NCBI GenBank assembly: GCA_024234595.1
Contig: JACKNZ010000006.1
Coordinates: 62,001 to 126,000 of the forward strand
DNA from: Moraxellaceae bacterium
Lineage (GTDB): Bacteria > Pseudomonadota > Gammaproteobacteria > Pseudomonadales > Moraxellaceae
Length of the DNA: 64,000 bases
Reading direction: 5' to 3'
Shown in pieces: positions 51,929 through 60,347 of this stretch. How positions within the stretch are numbered: position 1 is the first letter of the stretch; each line of letters opens with the position of its first letter. A model generated the notes under the pieces. It ran no database searches. It saw nothing but the letters and a program-made list of their open reading frames with translations, and was not told the origin of the DNA. The position numbers and the translations under genes are program-made.

Positions 51929-54187
51929 ATGATTCATTTATTGGGGATTCGTCATCATGGGCCTGGTTCGGCACGGAGTGTATTCAGTGCGCTAAATGCC
52001 TTGCAACCTGATTTAATTTTGCTAGAAGGCCCACTCGAAGCAGAAGCCATTTTACCCTTTGCCAATCATCCTGATATGCAAGCCCCTGTCGCGGTATTGG
52101 TTTATGGCAATGTTGCCGAAGAAAACGAACCTCGTGCCTCATTTTTTCCGTTTGCCGAATTTTCGCCCGAATGGCAAGCCATTCAATATGGTTTAAAACA
52201 ACAAATACCGCTACGTTTTATTGATTTACCGCAAGCATACAACCTTGCGGATAACTGGCTAAGTCCCCCTCTCCCCGAGGGAGAGGGTCGGGGTGAGGGA
52301 GAAAATAAAGCGCAAGATGAGCGTGTTATTGACCCTATTGGTTTATTGGCACAAGCCGCAGGCTATTATGACAGTGAACGTTTTTGGGAGCATTTAGTTG
52401 AACAACGCCCTCATGTTGGCGAGGTCTTTCAAGCCATACATGAAGCCATGTCGGCGATTCGTGAGCAAGTGATTGATGATGGCAGCCCGCGCCAACAACG
52501 TGAAGCCTGCCGCGAAGCCTATATGCGTCAATGTTTGCGTCAAGCCGAAAAAGACGGTTATCAACAAATTGTCGTGGTCTGTGGAGCATGGCATACCCCT
52601 GCCCTTGTTGAGCTAAAAACCACTAAAAAAACCGATACAGCCCTGTTAAAAACCCTCAATAAAATCAAAACTCAAGCCGCATGGATTCCGTGGACACATA
52701 GCCGTTTATTAACCAGCAGTGGTTATGGTGCGGGCATCGAGTCGCCTGCTTGGTATCAACACTTATGGACTTACTATCAACACGACCCAATTGATGCCGA
52801 AAAAATCAGTATCAGTTGGTTGGCCAAATTTGCTCAAGAGCTACGCGCTCAAGGTTTAGATGCTTCTAGTGCACAATTGATTGATGCCGCACGTTTAATT
52901 GCTTCTTTGGCAGCGTTACGGGGGCGAGAGCTACCCGATTTAGATGATTTAAACGAAGCCATTGTCAGCATTTTGCATCATGGTAATGCCTTACCCAGCC
53001 AATTAGCCCATAAAATGTTGGTGGGTGAGGTGTTGGGTTCTGTGCCTGATGATGTGCCTAGCCTGCCGATTCAACAAGATTTTTTAAAACTGTGTAAAAG
53101 TCTGCGCTTAAAACAAGAGGCCGACAGCAAAGCCTTAGAACTGGATTTACGTAAAGACTTAGACCTTGCCCGTAGCCAATTTTTGCATCGCTTGAATTTA
53201 TTAGGCATTACATGGGGCAATTATCAAGGAGGTGGCGGTCGTGGCAGTTTTAAAGAAAATTGGATTTTACAATGGCAACCCGAACTCAGCCTAAAACTTT
53301 TAGAAACGGCGGTTTGGGGACAAAGCATTCAAGAGGCGACGGATAATTATATTCAACACCAACTGATTCACGAGCAACACATTGCCAAAGTTGCACAATT
53401 AATGCAGTCGGTGTTATTGGCCGATTTAGCCCAAACCATGCCTGCGCTGATTCGTCATATTATGAATTTATCCGCACAGAGCAGCGATATTAGCCACCTG
53501 ATTGATGCCCTTGAGCCATTAGCTAATACATGGCGTTATAGTGATGTGCGCAAAACCGATAGCCAAGCGGTGGGTGATGTGGTGGAAAGTTTTGTCACCC
53601 GTATTTGTATTGGCTTGCTTCCTGCCTGTAATAGCTTAAATGATGATGCCGCCGAACAACGTTTAACCGAGCTAAAAACGATTGACCGCGTGTTACAGCG
53701 TTTAGAAAAAACTTCTTTGACGCAAGCATGGCATCAGACCGTGCTTAAACTAACTACTATGGCTAATTTGCATGGTTTGATTGCAGGTTGGTGTTGTCGT
53801 ATTGCCCAAAATTATGAGTTATTAAGCGCAGAACAAGCGGCTGAACGCTTTGCCTTAGCTTTATCTCAGGCCAATAATCCAGAACAAGCGGCACATTGGT
53901 TTGCAGGCTTTTTAACCGATCAAGGTTTAAGTTTGTTGCATGATGAAGCCTTATGGCAATTGGTTGATTCATGGCTGGTACATCTTTCTGAAGAGCATTT
54001 TGTGCAATTATTACCGTTATTACGCCGCACCATTGCCACCTTTAGCCATCCTGAACGCCAACAAATTGCCGCTAAAGTCGGTGGTCAACAACAGCAACAA
54101 CAACGCCAACAAACCCTGAATAACCAGCGAGGTCAATTAGTGTTGCCTGTGTTGGCGCAGATTTTTGGCATTCCCTCTCCTTTATAA
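51929..54187 (+). CDS. DUF5682-family protein with TIKI/TraB-like motifs
   Basis: 752 residues. The start at 51929 (MIHLLGIRHHG) is preferred over a frame running back into the MoxR gene. Two G-x2-H motifs, GIRH (6-9) and GAWH (219-222), plus E33 in 'LILLEGP', are the pattern of the TIKI/TraB/EreA hydrolase superfamily, so a metal-dependent hydrolase is likely; that reading is mine. Residues ~112-125 (PPLPEGEGRGEGE) are encoded by an in-frame REP-like repeat, and the last codons and stop also come from a repeat. Near the end is a Gln run (GGQQQQQQRQQ). The middle part is helical. Confidence 0.85.
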   Translation: MIHLLGIRHHGPGSARSVFSALNALQPDLILLEGPLEAEAILPFANHPDMQAPVAVLVYGNVAEENEPRASFFPFAEFSPEWQAIQYGLKQQIPLRFIDLPQAYNLADNWLSPPLPEGEGRGEGENKAQDERVIDPIGLLAQAAGYYDSERFWEHLVEQRPHVGEVFQAIHEAMSAIREQVIDDGSPRQQREACREAYMRQCLRQAEKDGYQQIVVVCGAWHTPALVELKTTKKTDTALLKTLNKIKTQAAWIPWTHSRLLTSSGYGAGIESPAWYQHLWTYYQHDPIDAEKISISWLAKFAQELRAQGLDASSAQLIDAARLIASLAALRGRELPDLDDLNEAIVSILHHGNALPSQLAHKMLVGEVLGSVPDDVPSLPIQQDFLKLCKSLRLKQEADSKALELDLRKDLDLARSQFLHRLNLLGITWGNYQGGGGRGSFKENWILQWQPELSLKLLETAVWGQSIQEATDNYIQHQLIHEQHIAKVAQLMQSVLLADLAQTMPALIRHIMNLSAQSSDISHLIDALEPLANTWRYSDVRKTDSQAVGDVVESFVTRICIGLLPACNSLNDDAAEQRLTELKTIDRVLQRLEKTSLTQAWHQTVLKLTTMANLHGLIAGWCCRIAQNYELLSAEQAAERFALALSQANNPEQAAHWFAGFLTDQGLSLLHDEALWQLVDSWLVHLSEEHFVQLLPLLRRTIATFSHPERQQIAAKVGGQQQQQQRQQTLNNQRGQLVLPVLAQIFGIPSPL
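52265..52299. repeat. REP-like palindrome, copy 3, inside a coding region
   Basis: CCCCCTCTCCCCGAGGGAGA, then GGGTCGGGGTGAGGG. It sits in frame within the DUF5682 gene, without stop codons, and encodes PPLPEGEGRGEG. Confidence 0.85.
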
Positions 54188-54260
54188 AGGGGAGGGTTAG
54201 GGTGGGGTTTGTTTGCATAACACTAACCCCCTCCTAGCCTCCCCCTAAATTAGGGGGAGG
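54173..54260. repeat. Pair of REP-like palindromes, copies 4 and 5
   Basis: Copy 4 (54173-54207): CCCTCTCC, TTTATAAA, GGGGAGGGTTAGGGTGGGG; the DUF5682 stop TAA lies in its loop. Copy 5 (54222-54260) has CCCCCTAAATTAGGGGG and runs in the opposite orientation. Together they could form a larger REP-pair structure between the DUF5682 and VWA genes. Confidence 0.75.
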
Positions 54261-54280
54261 AAATCAATTTAGGATTTTTT

Positions 54281-55459
54281 ATGATTAACGAACAACAACG
54301 CCGCTGGCGTTTATTATTAGGCAATATGCCGCAATTAACCCCCGAATTAAATGCCCGTGATTTAGGCATGGATGCTGCCCTCGCCGCTTTATATAACCAA
54401 GGTGACGAAGGTGAAGAGCAAGGGTTTGCCAGTAGCCAAAAATCCAAACAACGCCAAGCAGGTTTGGGGGGTTCTGCGCCCAAAGTCAGCCGTTGGTTGG
54501 GTGATATTAGGCAATATTTTCCCTCCTCAGTGGTCAGAGTGTTGCAAAAAGATGCTTATCAGCGACTAAACCTAGAACAAATGTTGCTTGAGCCAGAAAT
54601 GCTACAAGCGGTTGAACCTGATGTACATTTAGTCAGTACGCTGATTAGTCTGAATCATTTAATGCCCGCTAAAACCAAAGAAACCGCACGGCTCGTGGTA
54701 CGTAAAGTAGTCGATGAATTAGAGCGGCGTTTGGCAGGTAAAATGCAACAAGCCGTGACAGGTAGCCTCAATCGAGCCAATCGCACACGTCGGCCAAAAC
54801 GCGCCCAAGATATAGATTGGGCAAGAACCATTCGTGCTAATTTACAGCACTATTTACCCGAACATAACACCATTATTCCGCAAAATTTAGTGGGTTATGG
54901 CCGACATCGCCAATCGGTTAAAGACATTATTTTGTGCATCGACCAAAGTGGCTCAATGGCGAGTTCGGTGGTCTATGCCAGTTTATTTGGGGCGGTGTTA
55001 GCCTCTATTAAAGCCGTTAGCACACAATTAGTGGTGTTTGATACAGCGGTGGTCGATTTAACGCCCATGCTAGATGATCCTGTTGATGTGTTGTTTGGTA
55101 CACAATTGGGCGGTGGTACGGACATTAATAAAGCCCTTGCTTATTGCCAAGGTTTGATTCGTCGGCCTGAAGATACCATTTTGGTATTAATTAGTGATTT
55201 ATACGAGGGTGGCAATAACACAGAGTTGCTCAAACGTACGGCAAGCTTGATGGGTAGTGGTGTGCAAATGATTAGTTTGTTGGCGTTGGCGGATGATGGT
55301 GCGCCATGTTTTGATGCGCGTAATGCCGCTCAATTTACCGCTTTAGGTTCACCCACTTTTGCCTGTACACCCGATTTATTTCCCGATTTAATGGCAGCTG
55401 CACTCAATAAACAAGATGTTGGCGTTTGGGCTGCTCAAAACGGCATTGTGAAGCATTGA
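54281..55459 (+). CDS. VWA-domain protein, MoxR partner
   Basis: 392 residues. The VWA domain fills ~213-390 and keeps a full MIDAS: D221-x-S223-x-S225 ('CIDQSGSM'), T280 ('GGGTDI') and D306 ('ISDLYEGG'). The N-terminal ~200 residues are helical and basic ('RANRTRRPKRAQDIDWARTI'). VWA proteins deliver substrates to MoxR ATPases. A GGGGGAGG repeat arm and an A/T-rich stretch precede the ATG. Last gene of the recognised set. Confidence 0.9.
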   Translation: MINEQQRRWRLLLGNMPQLTPELNARDLGMDAALAALYNQGDEGEEQGFASSQKSKQRQAGLGGSAPKVSRWLGDIRQYFPSSVVRVLQKDAYQRLNLEQMLLEPEMLQAVEPDVHLVSTLISLNHLMPAKTKETARLVVRKVVDELERRLAGKMQQAVTGSLNRANRTRRPKRAQDIDWARTIRANLQHYLPEHNTIIPQNLVGYGRHRQSVKDIILCIDQSGSMASSVVYASLFGAVLASIKAVSTQLVVFDTAVVDLTPMLDDPVDVLFGTQLGGGTDINKALAYCQGLIRRPEDTILVLISDLYEGGNNTELLKRTASLMGSGVQMISLLALADDGAPCFDARNAAQFTALGSPTFACTPDLFPDLMAAALNKQDVGVWAAQNGIVKH

Positions 55460-55484
55460 TTACTGAACTGACAGGATAATAAGA

Positions 55485-56582
55485 ATGGCCAATAGTAACG
55501 AGCTAATTATTTGGGACACAGGTTTATACGGGGTTCCTAAGGATTTTGATGAAGCCTTAGAAATGGCGGATACACTGTCAGAACAATCAGCGGATAACAT
55601 CTCACTAAATCTAAAAAAATTTGCCAGTAAATTAAGTAAAGTTGCTCAAAAAGCCAAACAAGATGACGACTTTTGGGAAGGTTATCAAAACATTGAGCAA
55701 GAGATAGCTAGTCTGTCTTATGCTGCATTTATATTAGAAATGCCCAATAGAGGTTGGGAAAGTATTTTAAAAGAGGCTGTTGCCTTAGCAAGTAAGCTGA
55801 ATTTGGCCGTTGTTTATGAAGAAGCGATAATGGCTTTTTTACCTGATGACCAAATACTACCACCCGAAAATTTACCCTATTGGCAGGACATTAAAAAATC
55901 TTTAAAAGCTCGTACCACAAGCACTTTTCCTAAAACATTAAAACAATTTAAGGTCTTAATGGAACCTAAATTTGATCTACTTTTAGCAAAATACGGCTTT
56001 GTTGGTGGTTTAGAAATGCCTGAACGAAAAGGGATATATTCAGCTTATTCAAGAAAAATCGGTGACATTGATCAATTCATAGAAGTTATCTATCGGCTAG
56101 AAGACGTATATGATGGTTTTACATTTATTATAAGAGCAAGTATTTCACACAAGGAAGTAAAGTATATTTATGAACAATTTGAGTTTTATAAACCTAAGCC
56201 TTTAGCTATTACAATACTTATTAGTTCTGCTATTGATCTGCCTCCCACAGATGGCATTATCAATAATATTGAGTCAGCTGAAAAGTTTATCAATTACTTA
56301 CAGAAACAATTATTACCTGTTTTAAATCAGATAAGTAGCGTTATAGCGGTGGATAATTTTATTCAAAGTGGTCATCCTTATACTAGTTTTCCTACACACG
56401 GATTTCACGCACCAATGCGTATTATTTTTGCGCGATTAGCTAATAATCCCAAATACGATAAATTAATTACCCAGCTAGAACGTGATATGAACTGGGGAGC
56501 AAATGATGAATTTAGAGCTACAGAATGGCCAAAATTGCTAAAATATCTACAAAAAGTAGAATCTTTAGAGAGTAATGATTGA
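55485..56582 (+). CDS. Hypothetical protein behind the VWA gene
   Basis: 365 residues; I do not recognise a family. The N-terminal ~110 are helical and acidic ('DFDEALEMADTLSEQSADN', 'FASKLSKVAQKAKQDDD'); the C-terminal half looks alpha/beta. No signal peptide, membrane segment or catalytic motif. It begins 25 bases after the VWA stop with AGGATAA upstream of the ATG, so it is likely cotranscribed. Its composition is clearly more AT-rich than its neighbours, suggesting separate origin. Bacterial immunity-type proteins have a similar look, but this is only an impression. Confidence 0.7.
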   Translation: MANSNELIIWDTGLYGVPKDFDEALEMADTLSEQSADNISLNLKKFASKLSKVAQKAKQDDDFWEGYQNIEQEIASLSYAAFILEMPNRGWESILKEAVALASKLNLAVVYEEAIMAFLPDDQILPPENLPYWQDIKKSLKARTTSTFPKTLKQFKVLMEPKFDLLLAKYGFVGGLEMPERKGIYSAYSRKIGDIDQFIEVIYRLEDVYDGFTFIIRASISHKEVKYIYEQFEFYKPKPLAITILISSAIDLPPTDGIINNIESAEKFINYLQKQLLPVLNQISSVIAVDNFIQSGHPYTSFPTHGFHAPMRIIFARLANNPKYDKLITQLERDMNWGANDEFRATEWPKLLKYLQKVESLESND

Positions 56583-56655
56583 CTTGGGAAAATCACAAAA
56601 CACGCTTACTTTAAAAAAGCGCATAAATCATTCATTTAATTGGTGGGACTAAAAA

Positions 56656-57198
56656 ATGAATAACTCACAAACCATTTTAGATTTTTGGTTCAAAGAAATT
56701 GATTCTCGTTTATGGTGGCAAAAAAACCATGAATTTGATGAACTTATTCGGCAACGTTTTGGCAAAACGCATCAACAAGCAACGCGTGGCGAACTTGCGC
56801 ATTGGCGTACTGATGCACATGGCCGTTTAGCCGAAGTAATTGTATTAGACCAGTTTTCGCGTAATTTATACCGTGACAGTGGCCAAGCATTTGCCTACGA
56901 TTTGGCCGCATTAATATTGGCGCAAGAATGTATTGCACTTGGTTTAGACCAATCATTAAGCACTGTCGAAAAGTCATTTTTGTATTTGCCATTTATGCAC
57001 AGTGAGTCTTTAGCCATACATCAACAAGCCGTGCAGCTCTATAGCATTACAGGCTTAGAATTTAATCTAAATTTTGAATTAAAACATAAAGTGATTATTG
57101 AGCGTTTTGGCCGTTATCCCCATCGCAATGCCGTCCTTGGCCGAGACTCAACCACCGAAGAATTGCTGTTTTTACAACAACCAGACTCTGGTTTTTGA
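56656..57198 (+). CDS. DUF924-family protein
   Basis: 180 residues: 'ILDFWFKEIDSRLWWQKNHE' at the start, 'AEVIVLDQFSRNLYRDSGQA' (~57-76), 'FLYLPFMHSESLAIHQQAV', and the C-terminal 'FGRYPHRNAVLGRDSTTEE'. These are the complete conserved blocks of DUF924, an all-helical TPR-like family of unknown function. It stands alone between the hypothetical gene and the converging START gene. Confidence 0.9.
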   Translation: MNNSQTILDFWFKEIDSRLWWQKNHEFDELIRQRFGKTHQQATRGELAHWRTDAHGRLAEVIVLDQFSRNLYRDSGQAFAYDLAALILAQECIALGLDQSLSTVEKSFLYLPFMHSESLAIHQQAVQLYSITGLEFNLNFELKHKVIIERFGRYPHRNAVLGRDSTTEELLFLQQPDSGF

Positions 57199-57212
57199 GA
57201 AAACTCTACATT

Positions 57213-57899
57213 TTACTTGGTATATCTATAAGCCAAAGGATAACTTAGCTTTTGATATTCTTGGCGTTTAGTCATACGGTATAAACCAACCATCGTGGCA
57301 TAAGGGGCTTGATGTTGAAATAAGTTGACCGTCCATGCAGGTAAGTTTCCTGAAGGATCGACATAACCTTGAACTTCCATTTTAGTTTTACCATCCACTA
57401 ATGGCGTAAATTTTATGTCCATATCAAAGGCTGAAATCCGCGTTACATTATCAGGAATGGGCAATGCTGAGGGTGTAGCACGCAAACTTAACAGCATATA
57501 GTCATTATGCCCTAGATGATACGGCTCAATTTTGGCTTTGAGCACAGCATCTCTATCGGGTGCTAATGGTGTTTTAAAACGGAGATAATAAATATATTCA
57601 GTATCTGACACTTTGCTAATCAATTTTGACTCTAGCGTTTCCCAATACCACTTTTTGAGATTAGCAACATCAAAATGAATACTTGCTAAGGTTGCCAAAG
57701 AGGCATCGACAGTCGCCTCTATTTTAAAAGATAAGATACTTTTGCCATCTTCACGCTTGGCATACGTGGTGATATTACGAGTTTTGTCTTGTTTGACGAT
57801 GTACCAATCTTGTTGTTTTTGTAAGGTATTGAGGTCGTCTTGGTCGGCATATACACTAATAGAAAATATGACTAACACTAAGCATAATAAGATTTTCAT
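57213..57899 (-). CDS. Exported START-domain lipid-binding-like protein
   Basis: 228 residues. Signal peptide MKILLCLVLVIFSISVYA, then a START-type domain: 'WYIVKQDKTRNITTYAKRED', 'YLRFKTPLAPDRDAVLKAKI', 'MEVQGYVDPSGNLPAWTVNL'. Such proteins hold a lipid or sterol-like ligand; periplasmic forms are common in gammaproteobacteria and uncharacterised. The start at 57899 is supported by GGAGG; six extra upstream codons are unlikely. Confidence 0.85.
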   Translation of the reverse strand: MKILLCLVLVIFSISVYADQDDLNTLQKQQDWYIVKQDKTRNITTYAKREDGKSILSFKIEATVDASLATLASIHFDVANLKKWYWETLESKLISKVSDTEYIYYLRFKTPLAPDRDAVLKAKIEPYHLGHNDYMLLSLRATPSALPIPDNVTRISAFDMDIKFTPLVDGKTKMEVQGYVDPSGNLPAWTVNLFQHQAPYATMVGLYRMTKRQEYQKLSYPLAYRYTK

Positions 57900-58074
57900 G
57901 ACCTTGCCTCCTAACAAAATCTGGGCGAGGTTTAATGTATAAGCAATTTATGAACAAATAATAAAATCTGCCTAACAATCCAATTTTCGACCAACATTGC
58001 CGATAAATGGTTCAAATATGGGGATGACTGTCATAACTGAGCTATTTTTTGTCGTACAACCATGAGTGCAAAAC

Positions 58075-58278
58075 CTAACAAGTTTTCGCCATGCCATGTT
58101 TGTGGGTGCTGTGCTTTGAGATTATCTTGCCATCAATCTCAAAAGAGGCTTCGTACCACTGACTTAAACAGCTTTTGGTGATTTCACCCGTTGGTGAAGG
58201 TGTATGCCCCCAAAAATATAAATACTTTGGCTCAAGTCCTTCATTAATAGCACTGATAAGTTGTTGACGATTTTGCAT
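58075..58278 (-). pseudogene. Truncated NADAR-domain gene
   Basis: 67 codons with the start of a NADAR (YbiA-like) domain: 'YLYFWGHTPSPTGEITKSCL' and 'SQWYEASFEIDGKI'. NADAR proteins are normally ~150-180 residues and remove ADP-ribose groups. After 'DGKI' the similarity ends, but another frame reads STAPTNMAWRKLVRF, like the expected 'TAExxMMxxKA' block, so a frameshift followed by loss of the rest is likely. It lies 3 bases after the macrodomain gene, making it the last gene of that operon. Confidence 0.65.
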
Positions 58279-58281
58279 TTT

Positions 58282-58737
58282 TTATCCTATATACTCCACT
58301 AAGGTATGATGCTCCCCCTCTAACTCTTGGCAAATGATGGGATAAATAATCTGCCAATCACCGCCCGCTAAACCCGCACCAATTTTTGGATAGCCAATTC
58401 TTTTGCCTGAAAATTGTTGTTTAATCGCCTTCATCACTTGGCGAATCGCTTGATAATCTGCTTTTACGCCCTCGCCTGCCCAATCAAATTGCGTATAAGC
58501 ATTAACCACCACAAAACTAAGCTGATGACGCTTTATCTCTGCAACAGATATTGTGCCTAATTTGTTTTTATCACTTTTAGGCGTTTGGCAATCAGCGGCA
58601 TAAGCTTCGGGTAATAACTTTTTGATTGTTAAGGCAATCCCTCGCCCCATTTGACAATGGCAATTGCAGCCATGCACAATCACATCAAACTCACCACTTA
58701 ATGCTAATTGAATTAAATCACCTTGTTTGATGTGCAT
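58282..58737 (-). CDS. Macrodomain protein (ADP-ribose binding or hydrolysis)
   Basis: 151 residues from the ATG at 58737, whose A is also the last base of the upstream stop (TGATG). 'VIVHGCNCHCQMGRGIALTI' (~19-38) is the nucleotide loop and 'RIGYPKIGAGLAGGDWQIIY' (~113-132) the phosphate loop of a macrodomain. The form resembles the ALC1-like/TARG1 branch, which takes ADP-ribose off acidic residues or nucleic acid; activity inferred. Coupled to the NAD-precursor gene upstream. Confidence 0.88.
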   Translation of the reverse strand: MHIKQGDLIQLALSGEFDVIVHGCNCHCQMGRGIALTIKKLLPEAYAADCQTPKSDKNKLGTISVAEIKRHQLSFVVVNAYTQFDWAGEGVKADYQAIRQVMKAIKQQFSGKRIGYPKIGAGLAGGDWQIIYPIICQELEGEHHTLVEYIG

Positions 58738-60110
58738 CACCCCACCCTTGCTCTAATCGCTGCCAAACTGTCATCAACCAACAATGCACCATTACGATAA
58801 ACCACCCGTAATAGATTTTGTTGTTGGCCTAAATCTTGTTCACGAATGGTTTGATATTGACCTTCGCTATTTTTCACTAAAGCCAAACGACCTTTTTTGC
58901 TACGTTTACCACTGTCAGTAATTGGGTCTTTAAACACATCACGCCAAACACCATTAACACACACCGCAGAGGCTTTCATGGCAAATTTTTGGGTATCACG
59001 ATTCACCTTTTGTAATAACTCGCCACCCATGCCAAAGGCAATGTTATCTGCTGATAAACCACGTTTTGTCATTTCGACTAAAATCGCTTCAATGCTGCTT
59101 AAACAAATACCATCACCTTGAATCACCCGCACACAATCAGGCAACACTTTATAACCTTTGCTGTTGGTACGAAAACCAAATTTCGCCATCAATTTTTCAA
59201 TGGTGATGCTAACAATTTGCACAGGGTCACCACTATCAGGACGAATCACTAATGTGCCACCACTATTCATCACCGCATCGCGTAATTCATCGCCCCACAA
59301 ATTATCAATCGCATTCCACAAATCATAAGAATCGCTAACCACCGCCACCAATTTGCCTTGCCCCGAAAATTTTTTGAGCATATTGGCATACGCAGCTTGT
59401 TCGCCATCACGTCCCCAACTGGTAATGGTGCTGTGTTCAGCGGCAGGAATCGAAAAACCTGCCATCGGCTCTTGATAATAACGACGTGCGGCCACAATCG
59501 CGCTTAAAGTATCTGACCCCATAAAGTTAACTAAGTGCGCCATGCCACCAAGTGCGGCGGTTTCTTCGGAGCTTGCACCTCTTGAACCGAAGTCGTGGAG
59601 CTTAAAAAGTAAACCATCCATGTTATCGGCGGTTTGTGCTAAATAACGGGCAATCACTTGTTTGCAAGCATACGATACACTGGCCACTGTGGTCGGATAC
59701 CATACCGCTCTTAACAACGCTGTTTCGATATAACTGGTTAACCATGCACAATTGTCATCGGTGTTTTTGACTTGCACTAAAACATTGTGAGTTTTAACCA
59801 ATGAGCCTTCAGGTACGGCTTGAATCTCAATCGGCAAATAACCGTTATAGGTGTCTAAAATGTATTGCCAGCCTGTTTTGTTAAACGGCAAACCATGAGC
59901 AACTAATACCGCTTCTGCTTCATCAATATCTGCTTGAGTAAACGGCTTTAATAAGGTTTGTTTAATAAAAGCCTGCAAGCCAAAAAATAAGGTTTGCTCA
60001 AACATGCCACCACGAGATTCAATGTAACTAGAAACCACAGTGGTATTAGCAGGATATTGCACATAGTGTGAGGCTTTATAAGAATCGGCATTTAATAAGA
60101 TGTTGCTCAT
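58737..60110 (-). CDS. nadV: Nicotinamide phosphoribosyltransferase
   Basis: 457 residues. It starts 'NILLNADSYKASHYVQYPAN', the NAMPT/NadV signature; 'KLHDFGSRGASSEETAALGG' (~166-185), 'PAAEHSTITSWGRDGEQAAY', 'LVIRPDSGDP' and 'FGMGGELLQKVNRDTQKFAM' follow. It makes NMN from nicotinamide and PRPP. First gene of the NadV-macrodomain-NADAR operon; a palindrome 104-116 bases upstream may be its operator. NadV is patchily distributed in bacteria and common on phages and plasmids. Confidence 0.94.
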   Translation of the reverse strand: MSNILLNADSYKASHYVQYPANTTVVSSYIESRGGMFEQTLFFGLQAFIKQTLLKPFTQADIDEAEAVLVAHGLPFNKTGWQYILDTYNGYLPIEIQAVPEGSLVKTHNVLVQVKNTDDNCAWLTSYIETALLRAVWYPTTVASVSYACKQVIARYLAQTADNMDGLLFKLHDFGSRGASSEETAALGGMAHLVNFMGSDTLSAIVAARRYYQEPMAGFSIPAAEHSTITSWGRDGEQAAYANMLKKFSGQGKLVAVVSDSYDLWNAIDNLWGDELRDAVMNSGGTLVIRPDSGDPVQIVSITIEKLMAKFGFRTNSKGYKVLPDCVRVIQGDGICLSSIEAILVEMTKRGLSADNIAFGMGGELLQKVNRDTQKFAMKASAVCVNGVWRDVFKDPITDSGKRSKKGRLALVKNSEGQYQTIREQDLGQQQNLLRVVYRNGALLVDDSLAAIRARVG

Positions 60111-60213
60111 GATGGAATCCCCAACATTGATTTTTTAAGGCACTAAATCGGTCTATCCAATTTAGCTTTTAGGATTAAATAGAATCCCTACTTAATCTTG
60201 ATGATTTAATTAT

Positions 60214-60226
60214 TGTCTTAAAGACA
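60214..60226 (-). promoter_or_regulatory. Possible operator TGTCTT-A-AAGACA upstream of nadV
   Basis: A perfect 6-bp inverted repeat with a 1-base spacer, 104 bases upstream of the nadV start in an AT-rich region (60111-60347) with no gene. A repeat of ATTGTC follows at 60231. The regulator is unknown. Confidence 0.35.
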
Positions 60227-60347
60227 CTAATTGTCAAGCATTAAACAAAAATAATTTTTAGATTGAGACGTTTTATTTTTTTATAAGGGGGCGTTGATGT
60301 TTTGCATCATCCTCCCCCCTGCCTTCTCACATGAAACTCAGCTCAAA

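Noticed and set aside
60286..60318. GGGGGCGTTGATG/CATCATCCTCCCCC hairpin as terminator of the GGDEF gene
   Set aside because: On the minus strand it is followed by an A-rich, not T-rich, stretch; the stem also has mismatches. It may be just a structured leader piece of the nadV region.
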